A DNA stretch of 33,843 nucleotides from Nitrososphaeria archaeon (lineage in GTDB: Archaea > Thermoproteota > Nitrososphaeria > Nitrososphaerales > JARVJX01). The notes beneath the pieces were generated by a model. That model saw only the letters and a program-made list of their open reading frames with translations. It did no database searches and was not told where the DNA came from. Shown here piece after piece: positions 1 to 9,613 of the stretch. The stretch spans positions 1-33,843 of the forward strand of contig JARVJX010000007.1 of NCBI GenBank assembly GCA_029775995.1, written 5' to 3'. The first letter of the stretch is position 1, and the number at the start of each line of letters is the position of its first letter. Both the position numbers and the translations under genes were made by a program.

Positions 1-49
1 GAAGCTCACCACGCCTAATAAGCCTCTCATCAACAACAGACCAATACAT
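1..49 (-). CDS. 5' fragment of an IS transposase gene, truncated by the window end (MYWSVVDERLIRRGEL...)
   Basis: Reverse complement of 1-49 is an open frame from ATG. The same start occurs at the right end of the window within a perfect inverted copy. The N-terminal style resembles archaeal IS4/IS5-type transposases (by eye). Confidence 0.55.
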   Translation of the reverse strand, partial: MYWSVVDERLIRRGEL

Positions 50-97
50 AGATTAAAGCAAGACATAAGAAACTTAAAGAATTAAGCCACAAAGCAA
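24..97. repeat. 74-bp perfect inverted repeat of 33770-33843 (5' end of an IS element)
   Basis: CTCTCATCAACAACAGACCAATACATAGATTAAAGCAAGACATAAGAAACTTAAAGAATTAAGCCACAAAGCAA equals the reverse complement of 33770-33843; identity stops at nt 98. Confidence 0.95.
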
Positions 98-347
98 GAA
101 AAGCTTGAAAAATTTATGAAATCTGTTAAAAGAGTCTAGTAAATTCAGGCTTCTAAGTAGCTATTAAGCCTTTCTGGAGTCTACAAAAGGTTTTTACTAT
201 CTTAGGCTTTGGCAGAAAAATTCATTTTAGTTTAAATTTTATGATAACTTAACAGTCTACTCTTTCATAAAAGAGACGATAAAGTAGCTTTTCTGCCACA
301 GCCACTATCTTACAAAAATTTATATTCAAGTTACAGTATTTAATTCT

Positions 348-722
348 ATGAAAAGGATTATAATATTGGGTGGTGGAGCTGGTGGGGCTGTTACAGCCCA
401 TAGATTATCAAAGAGGCTAAGAGGAGAAGTTGAGTTACTTTTAGTTGATAAGAGTCAGTATCACGAGTTTAGACCCTCCTACCTAAGAGTAGCTATGGGA
501 GTTAGAGAACCTGATGATATTAGGAGACCGTTATCCCTACTCAGCAACAAGTGTGTTAAGGTAGTTAATGATGAGGTCCTTGAGATAGATGCTGCAAATA
601 GGATGGTGAAGATGAAGGCCAATGGGATAAGCTATGATTATCTTGTAGTTTCGTTGGGTGCTGAGATAAAGCCAGAGCATCTTAAGGGCTCTGAGCACAT
701 ATTATTTCTGGAAAACCATTAA
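348..722 (+). pseudogene. N-terminal fragment of an NDH-2/sulfide:quinone-type FAD-dependent oxidoreductase
   Basis: GGGAGG dinucleotide-binding motif and a Rossmann N-terminus typical of NDH-2/SQR. The ORF is only 124 aa where the family is about 370-400 aa, and no continuation is seen downstream. Confidence 0.65.
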
Positions 723-1053
723 TAAGGAACAGGATAATATAAAGCTGAAATTTACATATAGGATTTTAATAACTTGATACCCTGGGGAGAAAAGGAGAAA
801 TCATTTTTTATTTAAAAAGGCTTTAATTATTTGTTTGTTTATTTTTACAAACCTACAATTACACTAAACAAGATAAGAGGTTATCAAACATTCATATTTT
901 ATCACAACAACCTAAGAAGGTAGTCTTAAGTTGTCACATGAGTAATTGAGCCTTAAAGCAGTAATTTATAAAACATAAATTTTAAGGGTTTCAAATAAAA
1001 AAGAATGGGAAAATTAAGTTAGCATACCTTACTAGAGCCCTTAAGATAGGAGT

Positions 1054-2727
1054 TTAGTCGCTTGGTGTTTCTCCACCTTTTTCTCCGCCTTCCTCTCCAC
1101 CAGGTGGCGTTGGTGGCTTTGGCGTCTCTTTAGTCTTACCTGCAGCTACTACATCATCTATCCTTAATATCATACTAGCTGCTTCAGTAGCTCCCTTTAT
1201 GATCTGCTCTTTAACTACTAAAGGCTCATAAATTCCCAAAGCTTCCATATCATCCACTTTACCTTTAAATAGGTTTACACCATACCATCTATTTCCCTTA
1301 CTATGCATACTTCTTAACTCTACACCAATATCTATAGGATCTAAACCAGCATTTGTAGCTAAGGTTAAAGCTATACTTTCAATGGCATCAGCGAATCTTT
1401 GAGCTGCTAACTGCTCTCTACCTGATAAAGTATTTGACCATTCTCTTAGCTTATAGGCTAATTCAGCTTCTGGTGCTCCTCCTCCTGCAACTATATAAGG
1501 CTTTTCAATAACATCCTTAACTACCATTAAGGCATCGTGTACGCTTCTCTCAGCTTCATCTACAACTCTTTGTGATCCTCCCCTAATAAATAGGGTAACA
1601 GATTTAGGATTCTTACAGCCTTCTATGAATACCCACTTATCAGTTTCAACTTTTCTCTCTTCTACCAATTCAGCCTCACCTAAATCGTTTGGTGTTAAAT
1701 CATCTATGTTATTAACTATTCTTCCTCCAGTAGCCCTAGCCAAGTTCTTCATATCGCTTTCTTTAACTCTCCTAACAGCTAATATTCCTTTTTTAGCTAA
1801 GAAGTGTTGAGCTATATCATCTATACCCTTTTGGCATATAACTACATTTGCCCCAGTATTTACAATTTTATCCACCATTTCCTTTAGTATCTTTGTTTCT
1901 TCATCCATAAAGCGCTTTATCTGTAAAGGATCGTTTATTCTAATCTCAGCGCTAAATTCTGTTTTTTCAATTTCTAAGGGAGTGTTAAGTAAAGCTATTT
2001 TGGCCTTCTCAATTCTCTTTGGCATTCCTGAATGAACTACTTCTTTATCTAAAGCTACACCTTTAATTAGCATGGTATCCCTTAAAGAGCCTCCAGGCTT
2101 CTTCTCAACCTTAACATAATCTATTTCAACTTTATATTGTTCACCAACTTTCTCCCTAACTTGAAGTAAAGCATCTACCACAAGCTCAGCTAGGTAGTCA
2201 CTTTCTTCAGCTACTAATTTAGAGGCCATAGGTGTTGTTGCAACTTTTTTGAGCCATCCTTTATCATCAGGGTCAATCCTTATAGCTATATCTTTTAAAA
2301 TCTCTAAAGCTTTTTCAGAAGCATTTCTATATCCATCTACAATTATGATAGGATGAATATCTTTATCTATCAATTCTTCAGCCCTTTCTAATAGAGCTCC
2401 AGCTAAAACTACTACACTTGTTGTACCATCTCCAACTTCATTATCGGTAGCCTTTGCAAGCTCTACCATCATTTTAGCTGCTGGATGTTGCACATCTATC
2501 TGCTTCAGCATGGTAGCTCCATCGTTGGTTATGGTAACATCTCCTATACTATCTACTATCATTTTATCCATTCCCTTGGGTCCTAGGGAGCTTTTTACAA
2601 GCTCAGCTATGACCTTTGCAGCCATTATGTTATTTTTCTGGGCTGCTCTACCCTTAGTTTCCGTTGCTGCTTCCTTTAAAAGGAGAACCGGTTGACCTGA
2701 AGCCGTTGTAGCGGGTATTACTGCCAT
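1054..2727 (-). CDS. ths: Thermosome (group II chaperonin) subunit
   Basis: 557 aa; contains SSLGPKGMDKM, TNDGATMLK, GDGTTSVVVLAG and the GGE-rich C-terminus typical of thermosome subunits. Confidence 0.98.
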   Translation of the reverse strand: MAVIPATTASGQPVLLLKEAATETKGRAAQKNNIMAAKVIAELVKSSLGPKGMDKMIVDSIGDVTITNDGATMLKQIDVQHPAAKMMVELAKATDNEVGDGTTSVVVLAGALLERAEELIDKDIHPIIIVDGYRNASEKALEILKDIAIRIDPDDKGWLKKVATTPMASKLVAEESDYLAELVVDALLQVREKVGEQYKVEIDYVKVEKKPGGSLRDTMLIKGVALDKEVVHSGMPKRIEKAKIALLNTPLEIEKTEFSAEIRINDPLQIKRFMDEETKILKEMVDKIVNTGANVVICQKGIDDIAQHFLAKKGILAVRRVKESDMKNLARATGGRIVNNIDDLTPNDLGEAELVEERKVETDKWVFIEGCKNPKSVTLFIRGGSQRVVDEAERSVHDALMVVKDVIEKPYIVAGGGAPEAELAYKLREWSNTLSGREQLAAQRFADAIESIALTLATNAGLDPIDIGVELRSMHSKGNRWYGVNLFKGKVDDMEALGIYEPLVVKEQIIKGATEAASMILRIDDVVAAGKTKETPKPPTPPGGEEGGEKGGETPSD

Positions 2728-2948
2728 TCATCTATCACCTCAATATCATATGATGGTCTATTTTTCCTAATTTTTATATTTTTCTCTTATATTTGTGCAA
2801 TAGGATTGTACTGGCATGTTCGTGTGTAAAAAGAGGAGTTAAAGGAGCTAAACCTACACATATTGGTGCGAGAGTGAAATAATTTTATAGTGAAATAAGA
2901 AAGGACTATGACTACAAAAACTACTAGAATTTTTAGTTTAGATATAAG

Positions 2949-3653
2949 GAGGTTGTCAACTTAGCGTGAGCAGGTTGTATAGATGGTAGGCTTCCATCTC
3001 CATCCATTTCTCAGCGCTCTTTAGGCTTCTTCTGTAGGGATAGTTGTTGTAGAACCTCTTCGTCCTATGCTTAAGGATGCTGAACCACTGCTCTAGGGCC
3101 TTACGCTTACCGAAGGTCTCCTTCCTATATAAAGCCTTGGGCTTCTAGGGCATAAGGATACCATGGTCCTCGGTCGAAGAGGATGAGGGGCTTATTCAAA
3201 CATCTATACTACCCTTCTCAGGAAGAGGCTTGCCTTAAGGTTAGACCTGGCATGGGATAGTAGATAGCTAAGACCTCCTTAGAGGCTACATCCCTTCAGA
3301 GTAGATAGAACTGAGATCTCCTACCTTCACCTTCGTCTAATCCATGGCTACAACCTATCTCACCCTCCTCCCCAAGCTTGGCATAAAGGGCTTAAGCTTC
3401 AAGTACCAAGGCCTGATGGCCTCTTGGCTTACTTTAGGCTAGGCTGCGAAGCAAAGCCCTAGCCTTCCTGAAGCTTAGACCAGCATGGTCTAGGGTATGG
3501 ATAAGGACTTCAGCCTAGCGGGCTTACGCCTAAGCCAAAAGACTCTTTTATCTTGAAAAAGATTCATCGAAGGGGATAGCGCCCAGATCACCTCCAGTAG
3601 AGTCAAGCCCTACAGGATGGGGTGGACGTCACCCCTCTTAAGTTGACAACCTC
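2949..3653 (-). mobile_element. Degenerate IS6-like insertion sequence with 15-bp terminal inverted repeats
   Basis: GAGGTTGTCAACTTA at 2949-2963 and its reverse complement TAAGTTGACAACCTC at 3639-3653. The minus strand near the left end encodes ...LEQWFSILKHRTKRFYNNYPYRRSLKSAEKWMEMEAYHLYNLLTLS*, resembling IS6-type transposase C-termini. The rest has no ORF of at least 60 aa in the track. Confidence 0.75.
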
Positions 3654-3654
3654 T

Positions 3655-4035
3655 GTGTAGATGAGCATTCATTCCTCTAAGTATATCTTTAGGTCCTGGA
3701 AATGAGCATGACTCAAGAAGGATAGATGATTTATTGAAGGGCTTGGAGGAGCCTCCAAGAGAGTTATACGCTTACTCAGTATGCGATACTGAACCCATAA
3801 GAGGTAAGCTATCATCCACGAATAGCAAGGCAAATATATAAATTCTAGGAAGGGTAGGAAGCCTAAACCATACCATATCGAGATCTATAAGAAGATGAGG
3901 TCAGCTGTTGAGAGATTCTATGGATGGCTTAAAAGCTTCAGAAGAATAATAATAAGATATGAGAGGATAGCAATAATATACAAAGCACTCATAACAATAG
4001 CATGTATAATAATACACTTAAGATATGGAGTTTAG
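3655..4035 (+). pseudogene. Frameshifted remnant of an IS5-like transposase (C-terminal part)
   Basis: + strand fragments DDLLKGLEEPPRELYAYSVCDTEPIRGKLSSTNSKANI* and, in another frame, GRKPKPYHIEIYKKMRSAVERFYGWLKSFRRIIIRYERIAIIYKALITIACIIIHLRYGV*, which resembles an IS5-type DDE C-terminus. Confidence 0.7.
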
Positions 4036-4157
4036 AGATGAGTTCATCTATAAAATCTATCTTTAGAAATTGCTGAACTATCCTTAATAAGAGATCTTTT
4101 AATTGCTTTAAAACACCACTTTTTTTCTTTAACTATAAAAGAATTCTGTATAGAGAT

Positions 4158-4844
4158 TTATAATAAAAAATTCTCTTTGGCCATCTTAAAAACTTTTAAC
4201 CACTCCTCCCACTTCAACTTCCCTGTTTGAGTATTTTGCCTACTTGGATGATAAGAAGCAATTAAAATATAATTCCCAATTCTATAATTTTCTCCATGCT
4301 TAAATTCTAACTTTATTTTGTACCCTTTCCCTCTCATTATGCTTAGAAAGTTTTCAAAGGCAATTCTTCCCAAAGTTATAACCACTTTTACATTTTTTAG
4401 TAGGCTAAGCTCTTCTCTCAGATACATCCTACAATTTTTCAATTCATCTCTATTGGGTTTATTCTTTGGTGGAGCGCATCTTAAGCTTGCAGTTATATAA
4501 ACATCCTTTAAAAGCAAGCCATCATCCCTACTAATACTTACAGGTTGATTGGCAAAACCAAGCTCATACAAGGCTTTAACCAACCATTCTCCTGATCCAT
4601 CTCCAGTAAACATCCTTCCTGTTCTATTCCCTCCATGGGCAGCGGGGGCTAAACCTATTATAAGCAATTTTGCGTTAATATCCCCAAAACCAGGTATAGG
4701 CTTAGCCCAATAATTCCAATTTTTATAACGCTTAGGTTTATTCTTAGCTAACTCTTTTATGTAAGAGGCTAATCTTGGACATTTTTTGCAGCTAATGATC
4801 CTTTCATTTAGCTCCTCTAACTCTTTAAACACATTCTTTATCAA
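4158..4844 (-). CDS. Uracil-DNA glycosylase, family 5 (UdgB-like)
   Basis: CxxCPRL N-terminal cysteines and the GLAPAAHGGNRTGRMFTGDGSG motif typical of UDG family 5. Confidence 0.9.
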   Translation of the reverse strand: MIKNVFKELEELNERIISCKKCPRLASYIKELAKNKPKRYKNWNYWAKPIPGFGDINAKLLIIGLAPAAHGGNRTGRMFTGDGSGEWLVKALYELGFANQPVSISRDDGLLLKDVYITASLRCAPPKNKPNRDELKNCRMYLREELSLLKNVKVVITLGRIAFENFLSIMRGKGYKIKLEFKHGENYRIGNYILIASYHPSRQNTQTGKLKWEEWLKVFKMAKENFLL

Positions 4845-4862
4845 ACGGAAAATTTTTAGCCT

Positions 4863-5651
4863 TTAAAAGCCTAAATTGTGAAGTTGTCTTAAGCTCCTTT
4901 TGTGTAAACGAACGAATCTAACAGGCTCTTCATGTTTCTTAACTTGAACCATTTCACCAGAATCTACTTTCTCATAAAACTGCCCATCTAAGACCAAAAG
5001 ACACTCTTGATTTGCTACTAGGCTTAAAGGGTTAGGAGGTAAAATAAGAGAAGGTAATCGATTTAAGGGAGCAATAGGAGTAACTATAAAGAGCTCTAAA
5101 TTTTCATAAGTTATGGGTCCCCCTAAAGAATAAGAGTGGCCTGTGGTTCCTGTAGGTGTGCTTACTAATAGACCATCCATCTTTTCACTTAACTCATCCT
5201 CTTTTGAGAAGATGAGCTTAAAGGTTGGAGTATGCAAAGGTTCAGCCCTAATGAGTAATACCTCGTTCATAACAGGAGGGTAACTTTTACCTTTAAATTC
5301 AACTTTAATTCTCATCCTCTGTTCAATTATAAAGTTTCCCTTCAAAATTTTTTCTAAAGCCTCTTGAAATTCTTGAGGCTTAACTTCAGCTAAAATTCCC
5401 CTCCCACCAGCATTTATCCCAAGAATAGGAATATTAGCTTTAACTATTCTACTGCACCTTATGATGGTTCCATCTCCACCTACACTTATGAGCAAATCAA
5501 CATCCTCAAACTTCAAATCCAAATCTTTATCTGATAAAAATTCTTCTGAATAATTTACCCTAAAGGCTTTTAGGATATCCTTTATCTTAAGAGAGGCCTT
5601 TAAAGCCCCTTCATGCTTATCCTTAATCAATAAAAGAGCCTTTTTAACCAT
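4863..5651 (-). CDS. nadK: NAD(+) kinase
   Basis: SVGGDGTIIR, GINAGGRGILAE and STPTGTTGHSYSLGG motifs. Confidence 0.93.
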   Translation of the reverse strand: MVKKALLLIKDKHEGALKASLKIKDILKAFRVNYSEEFLSDKDLDLKFEDVDLLISVGGDGTIIRCSRIVKANIPILGINAGGRGILAEVKPQEFQEALEKILKGNFIIEQRMRIKVEFKGKSYPPVMNEVLLIRAEPLHTPTFKLIFSKEDELSEKMDGLLVSTPTGTTGHSYSLGGPITYENLELFIVTPIAPLNRLPSLILPPNPLSLVANQECLLVLDGQFYEKVDSGEMVQVKKHEEPVRFVRLHKRSLRQLHNLGF

Positions 5652-5807
5652 AACCCCTTTAACTAAAAAAAAGAAAGATAAGAGTTTTACGAGAAATAAG
5701 AGTAAGAAGGTCTTCCCTTTTCCATTAACAAATTACTTAACCTTTTTATATAGTCTCCCTCCTGTTTATATCTAAGTTTGTGTTTTAATAGAGTATATTA
5801 TAATCTT

Positions 5808-6296
5808 TTATTCTTCGATTATAATTTTGCCTAACATCCCTCTCTCTAAATGACCTGGAACAGTACATATATAACTGAAAGAACCAGCTCTATTTGCAGT
5901 AAATATTATACTACTTTCAACATCAGGGAAGATGGGTTTTGATGGTGAACCTATAGAAGCTCCAAATAAAGGAGTTGCATCAAACTTTAACTCTTGAACA
6001 ATAGCAAAGGTGTGAGGTATTTGACCTTTGTTGATGAAGTTTATTTTTACTGTTTCACCAACCTTTACTTTAAGGGTTGGTCCAGGCGATGATAAAGCTT
6101 GCCCTTCAAAGGCAAATCCGTATTTGTCATCAAATTCTCCTCCAATTAAAGTTATCTCTACTGTTGGAGCTCTTGGTTGAGCTTGTTGTAAAGGGGAAAG
6201 TGGAGCCACTAAGACAACTATAATAGCAAGTAATATTACTATTCCAATGACAAGGGCAGCAATGTAAGCAAGCTTTAAGCTCTTCATCTTACTCAC
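5808..6296 (-). CDS. Membrane-anchored cupredoxin (type 1 copper protein)
   Basis: N-terminal TM helix; PHTF ligand and CTVPGHLERGM (C-x4-H-x4-M) type 1 copper loop; overlaps the upstream cox gene by ATGA. Confidence 0.88.
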   Translation of the reverse strand: MSKMKSLKLAYIAALVIGIVILLAIIVVLVAPLSPLQQAQPRAPTVEITLIGGEFDDKYGFAFEGQALSSPGPTLKVKVGETVKINFINKGQIPHTFAIVQELKFDATPLFGASIGSPSKPIFPDVESSIIFTANRAGSFSYICTVPGHLERGMLGKIIIEE

Positions 6297-6562
6297 TCCA
6301 TGGCATGAGTTATACTTAGAATCATACCTATTATCAATCCACTTCCTGTAAGAAAGCTCGCTAAATAAAGCATAGAAACACCCTTTGGCTCTTTAAGGAC
6401 ATTTTGGTAAAAGAAAACTACTAAAGAAGCTTGAAGCCAGGCTAGGACCATTATACTTATTACTCTAAGATTTGAAGCTTTTACCCCTCCAAAAATCACT
6501 AACTGTAAAAGGGTAGCCAAGATTAAAGCTATCCAAACAGCAAAATAACCTAGGGTTCTCAT
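6293..6562 (-). CDS. Small membrane protein, cytochrome c oxidase subunit IV-like
   Basis: 89 aa with three predicted TM segments, located within the cox operon. Confidence 0.65.
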   Translation of the reverse strand: MRTLGYFAVWIALILATLLQLVIFGGVKASNLRVISIMVLAWLQASLVVFFYQNVLKEPKGVSMLYLASFLTGSGLIIGMILSITHAME

Positions 6563-6571
6563 GCCATCACC

Positions 6572-8911
6572 CTATATGAGGTACAATAAGGGAAATATAA
6601 AGAGCCATACAACATCCACAAAGTTCCAATACATATCAAAGTATTCTACAGAATCATAGTTTTCTCTACTAAATCCTCCTTTGTAAGCCCTTACTAAAAG
6701 GTATAATAACACAATTAATCCAGCTAACACATGAGCTCCATGTATTCCTGTAGTAGTGTAAAATATGGTTGCAGGTAAGCTGCTTGAAGGGGTAAACCCA
6801 TGCTTAAATAACTCTTCCCACTCAATACCCTTATTTATTAAGAACAATAAACCTAAAGCAAAGGTAAGGAGGAGGCCTAGCTTTAAACCCCTTTGTTCTC
6901 CTTTTCTTATGAAATTTAAAGCCATCATAGCTGTAAGGCTACTTGTAATAAGTAAAAAGGTATTAATTGAGGCAAGTTTAAGATCAAAGACTTCTCCCAA
7001 TATAGGCCAGCTTGTACTGTTAGCTCTTATAAATAGATAGCCTCCTAAAATTGAGCTAAAGAATACAACTTCTCCAAATAGGAAGAACCAAACCCCTAAC
7101 TTCATATTACAAATACTTGAAAAGGGCCATCTTTCCCCCACTTCAGGCTCCCTTATTACAAACCTACCTAATATATTCTCTTTAGCCCAACCAAATAAGG
7201 CTATAGCAAAAATTATACTCCCAATTAGAAGAATAAAGATCGATAAACTAACCCCTAATAAAGCTAAAAAGGTTCCAAGGGCTACCATCAGGGGACCTTT
7301 ACTTAAATGAACATTATGAGTTTCAGATTCTACAGAACCACCATTAGCATTTATTACCTTTATAGTTCCATCCGATTCAACCTCTGGATTAACATCAAAG
7401 TTATGATAGGGTGGAGGAGATGGAACCATCCACTCAAGGCTCCAAGAGCCCCAAGGATTACTTTCAGCCCTTTTACCATTTCTCAGGCTCTTCAATAAAA
7501 TTAGAAAGAATATTATCCATGATATTGCAAAGATAAAAGAGCCTATGGTAGATAGGTAATTGTTTAACCAAAGGCTTCCCTCCTCAGAATATACAGCAAC
7601 ACGCCTAGGCATATCTACCAAAAGATGCATGGGAAAGTAAAGTAGGTTAAAGCCTATCATGTAAATGGTAAAATGAAGCTTCCCTAATCTCTCACTATAC
7701 ATACGACCAGTCATTTTAGGCCACCAATAGTAAAGAGCAGCAATTAAACCTCCTGTAGCCCCTCCCACTAAAGTGTAGTGGAAGTGTGCAACTATCCAAT
7801 AGGTCCCTCTTAAGTTGTAATCTAAGGCTACCGATGAGTTAAATACACCCGTTATACCTCCAACTATAAACAAGGCAAGGGAACCTAAAGCAAAGAGCAT
7901 GGGAGTCTTAAATCTTATGGAGGCTCTAAATAGGGTTAGTATGAGGCATAGGGTGATGATTCCAAAGGGTATAGAGATGGCTTCTGTAGTTATGGTCATG
8001 AACTTTCTAAAGCCTGGATCTATCCCTGTTACAAACATATGGTGGGCCCAAACTATGAAGCTCATTGCAGAACCAATTATAGCTGCAAAAATTAGTATTC
8101 TCTTTCCGTAAAGGGGTCTCCTAGCAAACACAGGGAATATCTCAGCTATAGCCATTAAACCTGGCATTAAAAGGATGTAAACTTCAGGATGGCCAAAGAA
8201 CCAAAAAAGATGGTCCCAGAGAATTGCCCCTCCTTCATTAGATAAAAAGTAGAGAGTACCTAATAACCTATCAGCCACTAACATTATAACCCCAGCTAAA
8301 ATGGATGGGAAGGCCAATAGCATCATGAAAACCGTTAACAAAATTCCCCAACTATACATGGGCATTTTAAAGAGGCTCATACCTTTAGCTCTTAATCTAA
8401 ATATGGTTACCAAAAAGTTTACAGTACCCATGGTAACTGAAGCAATCAACATTAGTAATCCAGCCCCTCCTAAAGTTACCCCTAATTGTCTGCTATAGTT
8501 TAGGGTATTGAGGGGAGCATAAACCGTCCATCCAGTATCAATGGCTCCTCCTGGTGTAAAGAATCCTACGGCTGCTAACAAGCCTCCAAAAAGGTAAAAC
8601 CAGTAGCTCATGGCATTTAACCTTGGGAAGGCTAAATCTCTTGCTCCTATCTGTAAGGGAACAATATAGTTTGCAAAGGCAAAGGCTAAAGGAGATAGAA
8701 ACCATAAAACCATTATAAGGCCATGAACCGTTACAGCCTGATTAAAGGGGCCTGCTGAAAGAAATTGGTTATTAGGGAGCATGAGCTGAATTCTCATTAA
8801 TATGGCTAAAGCACCTCCTAAAATTAAAAAGTAAAGGGATGTTACTAAATAAAGAATTCCAATATCTTTATGATTCGTTGTGAAAAGCCAACGGGTTAAA
8901 GAGCTATCCAA
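6572..8911 (-). CDS. Haem-copper oxygen reductase, fused subunits I+III
   Basis: FGHPEVYILLMPG, WAHHMF and VAHFHYTL motifs (subunit I), followed by a subunit III-like domain (ATIFYTTTGIHGAHVLAGL...YWNFVDVVWLFIF). Confidence 0.96.
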   Translation of the reverse strand: MDSSLTRWLFTTNHKDIGILYLVTSLYFLILGGALAILMRIQLMLPNNQFLSAGPFNQAVTVHGLIMVLWFLSPLAFAFANYIVPLQIGARDLAFPRLNAMSYWFYLFGGLLAAVGFFTPGGAIDTGWTVYAPLNTLNYSRQLGVTLGGAGLLMLIASVTMGTVNFLVTIFRLRAKGMSLFKMPMYSWGILLTVFMMLLAFPSILAGVIMLVADRLLGTLYFLSNEGGAILWDHLFWFFGHPEVYILLMPGLMAIAEIFPVFARRPLYGKRILIFAAIIGSAMSFIVWAHHMFVTGIDPGFRKFMTITTEAISIPFGIITLCLILTLFRASIRFKTPMLFALGSLALFIVGGITGVFNSSVALDYNLRGTYWIVAHFHYTLVGGATGGLIAALYYWWPKMTGRMYSERLGKLHFTIYMIGFNLLYFPMHLLVDMPRRVAVYSEEGSLWLNNYLSTIGSFIFAISWIIFFLILLKSLRNGKRAESNPWGSWSLEWMVPSPPPYHNFDVNPEVESDGTIKVINANGGSVESETHNVHLSKGPLMVALGTFLALLGVSLSIFILLIGSIIFAIALFGWAKENILGRFVIREPEVGERWPFSSICNMKLGVWFFLFGEVVFFSSILGGYLFIRANSTSWPILGEVFDLKLASINTFLLITSSLTAMMALNFIRKGEQRGLKLGLLLTFALGLLFLINKGIEWEELFKHGFTPSSSLPATIFYTTTGIHGAHVLAGLIVLLYLLVRAYKGGFSRENYDSVEYFDMYWNFVDVVWLFIFPLLYLI

Positions 8912-8920
8912 TTTACCATC

Positions 8921-9583
8921 TCACTCAGCATACCATCTATCAAAATCTTCAGGCTCCATGACTATCATCTTACCCTTCATCCAAGAATGGCCAATACCAC
9001 ATAATTCAAAGCATTGTATGGTGTAAACTCCAGCTTGAGAAGGCTTAATCCATATTGTATTAATCTTACCTTTTATAGCATCGCCTTTAACCTTGAATTC
9101 AATTAATCCAAAATTGTGAAATACATCATCGCTGGTAACTTTAAAGGTTATTACTTCATTTTTTGGAACCCTTAACTCTCCAACCACTTGCTTCCCATTA
9201 GGATATATGAATTTCCATCCCCATTGATAGGCATGAACTTCAATGGTTAGGGAACCCTTTGGAGGTTTCTCTATTAAATCTACTGTTTGCATGGTTCCTA
9301 AGGTAATGGTAAATAGTATTCCTGCTACAATTAAAGTTAATACAAAAGCAACCTTCATGGTTCCCCTCTCAGCTGGAATCTTTCCTAAACTTGGAGCATC
9401 TTTCGGCTCCCTTTCACCTTTAGCTTTATATTTTATAGAGCTATAGATCAAAAAGCCTATAACGATGGCTCCTACAATAGAGCCTATAGTAGCATATAGG
9501 ATAAAGAGCCAATCCCATTGAGCGGTAATGGGGGAAAGCACAATAATCCTTCCTTTAAATTTAAAATAAATTCTCACCTTCAC
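8921..9583 (-). CDS. Haem-copper oxygen reductase subunit II with CuA site
   Basis: CFELCGIGHSWM CuA motif. The start may be the GTG at 9541 (VLSPITAQWDW...), preceded by a purine-rich AAGGAAGG. Confidence 0.95.
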   Translation of the reverse strand: MKVRIYFKFKGRIIVLSPITAQWDWLFILYATIGSIVGAIVIGFLIYSSIKYKAKGEREPKDAPSLGKIPAERGTMKVAFVLTLIVAGILFTITLGTMQTVDLIEKPPKGSLTIEVHAYQWGWKFIYPNGKQVVGELRVPKNEVITFKVTSDDVFHNFGLIEFKVKGDAIKGKINTIWIKPSQAGVYTIQCFELCGIGHSWMKGKMIVMEPEDFDRWYAE

Positions 9584-9613
9584 TTATGAAGGTTTTTAAG
9601 GTAGTTTTTTAAA

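Noticed and set aside
1625-1810. Antisense ORFs overlapping conserved genes (e.g. 1625-1810, 2510-2695, 4318-4500, 6765-7040, 7307-7498, 7899-8111, 8301-8498, 9243-9446, 10749-11024, 10930-11112, 11887-12096, 15179-15391, 17316-17612, 23613-23813, 24467-24730, 25522-25713, 26641-26838, 29851-30069, 30911-31117)
   Set aside because: All lie opposite strongly supported coding sequences, show no domain signal, and are expected as shadow ORFs.
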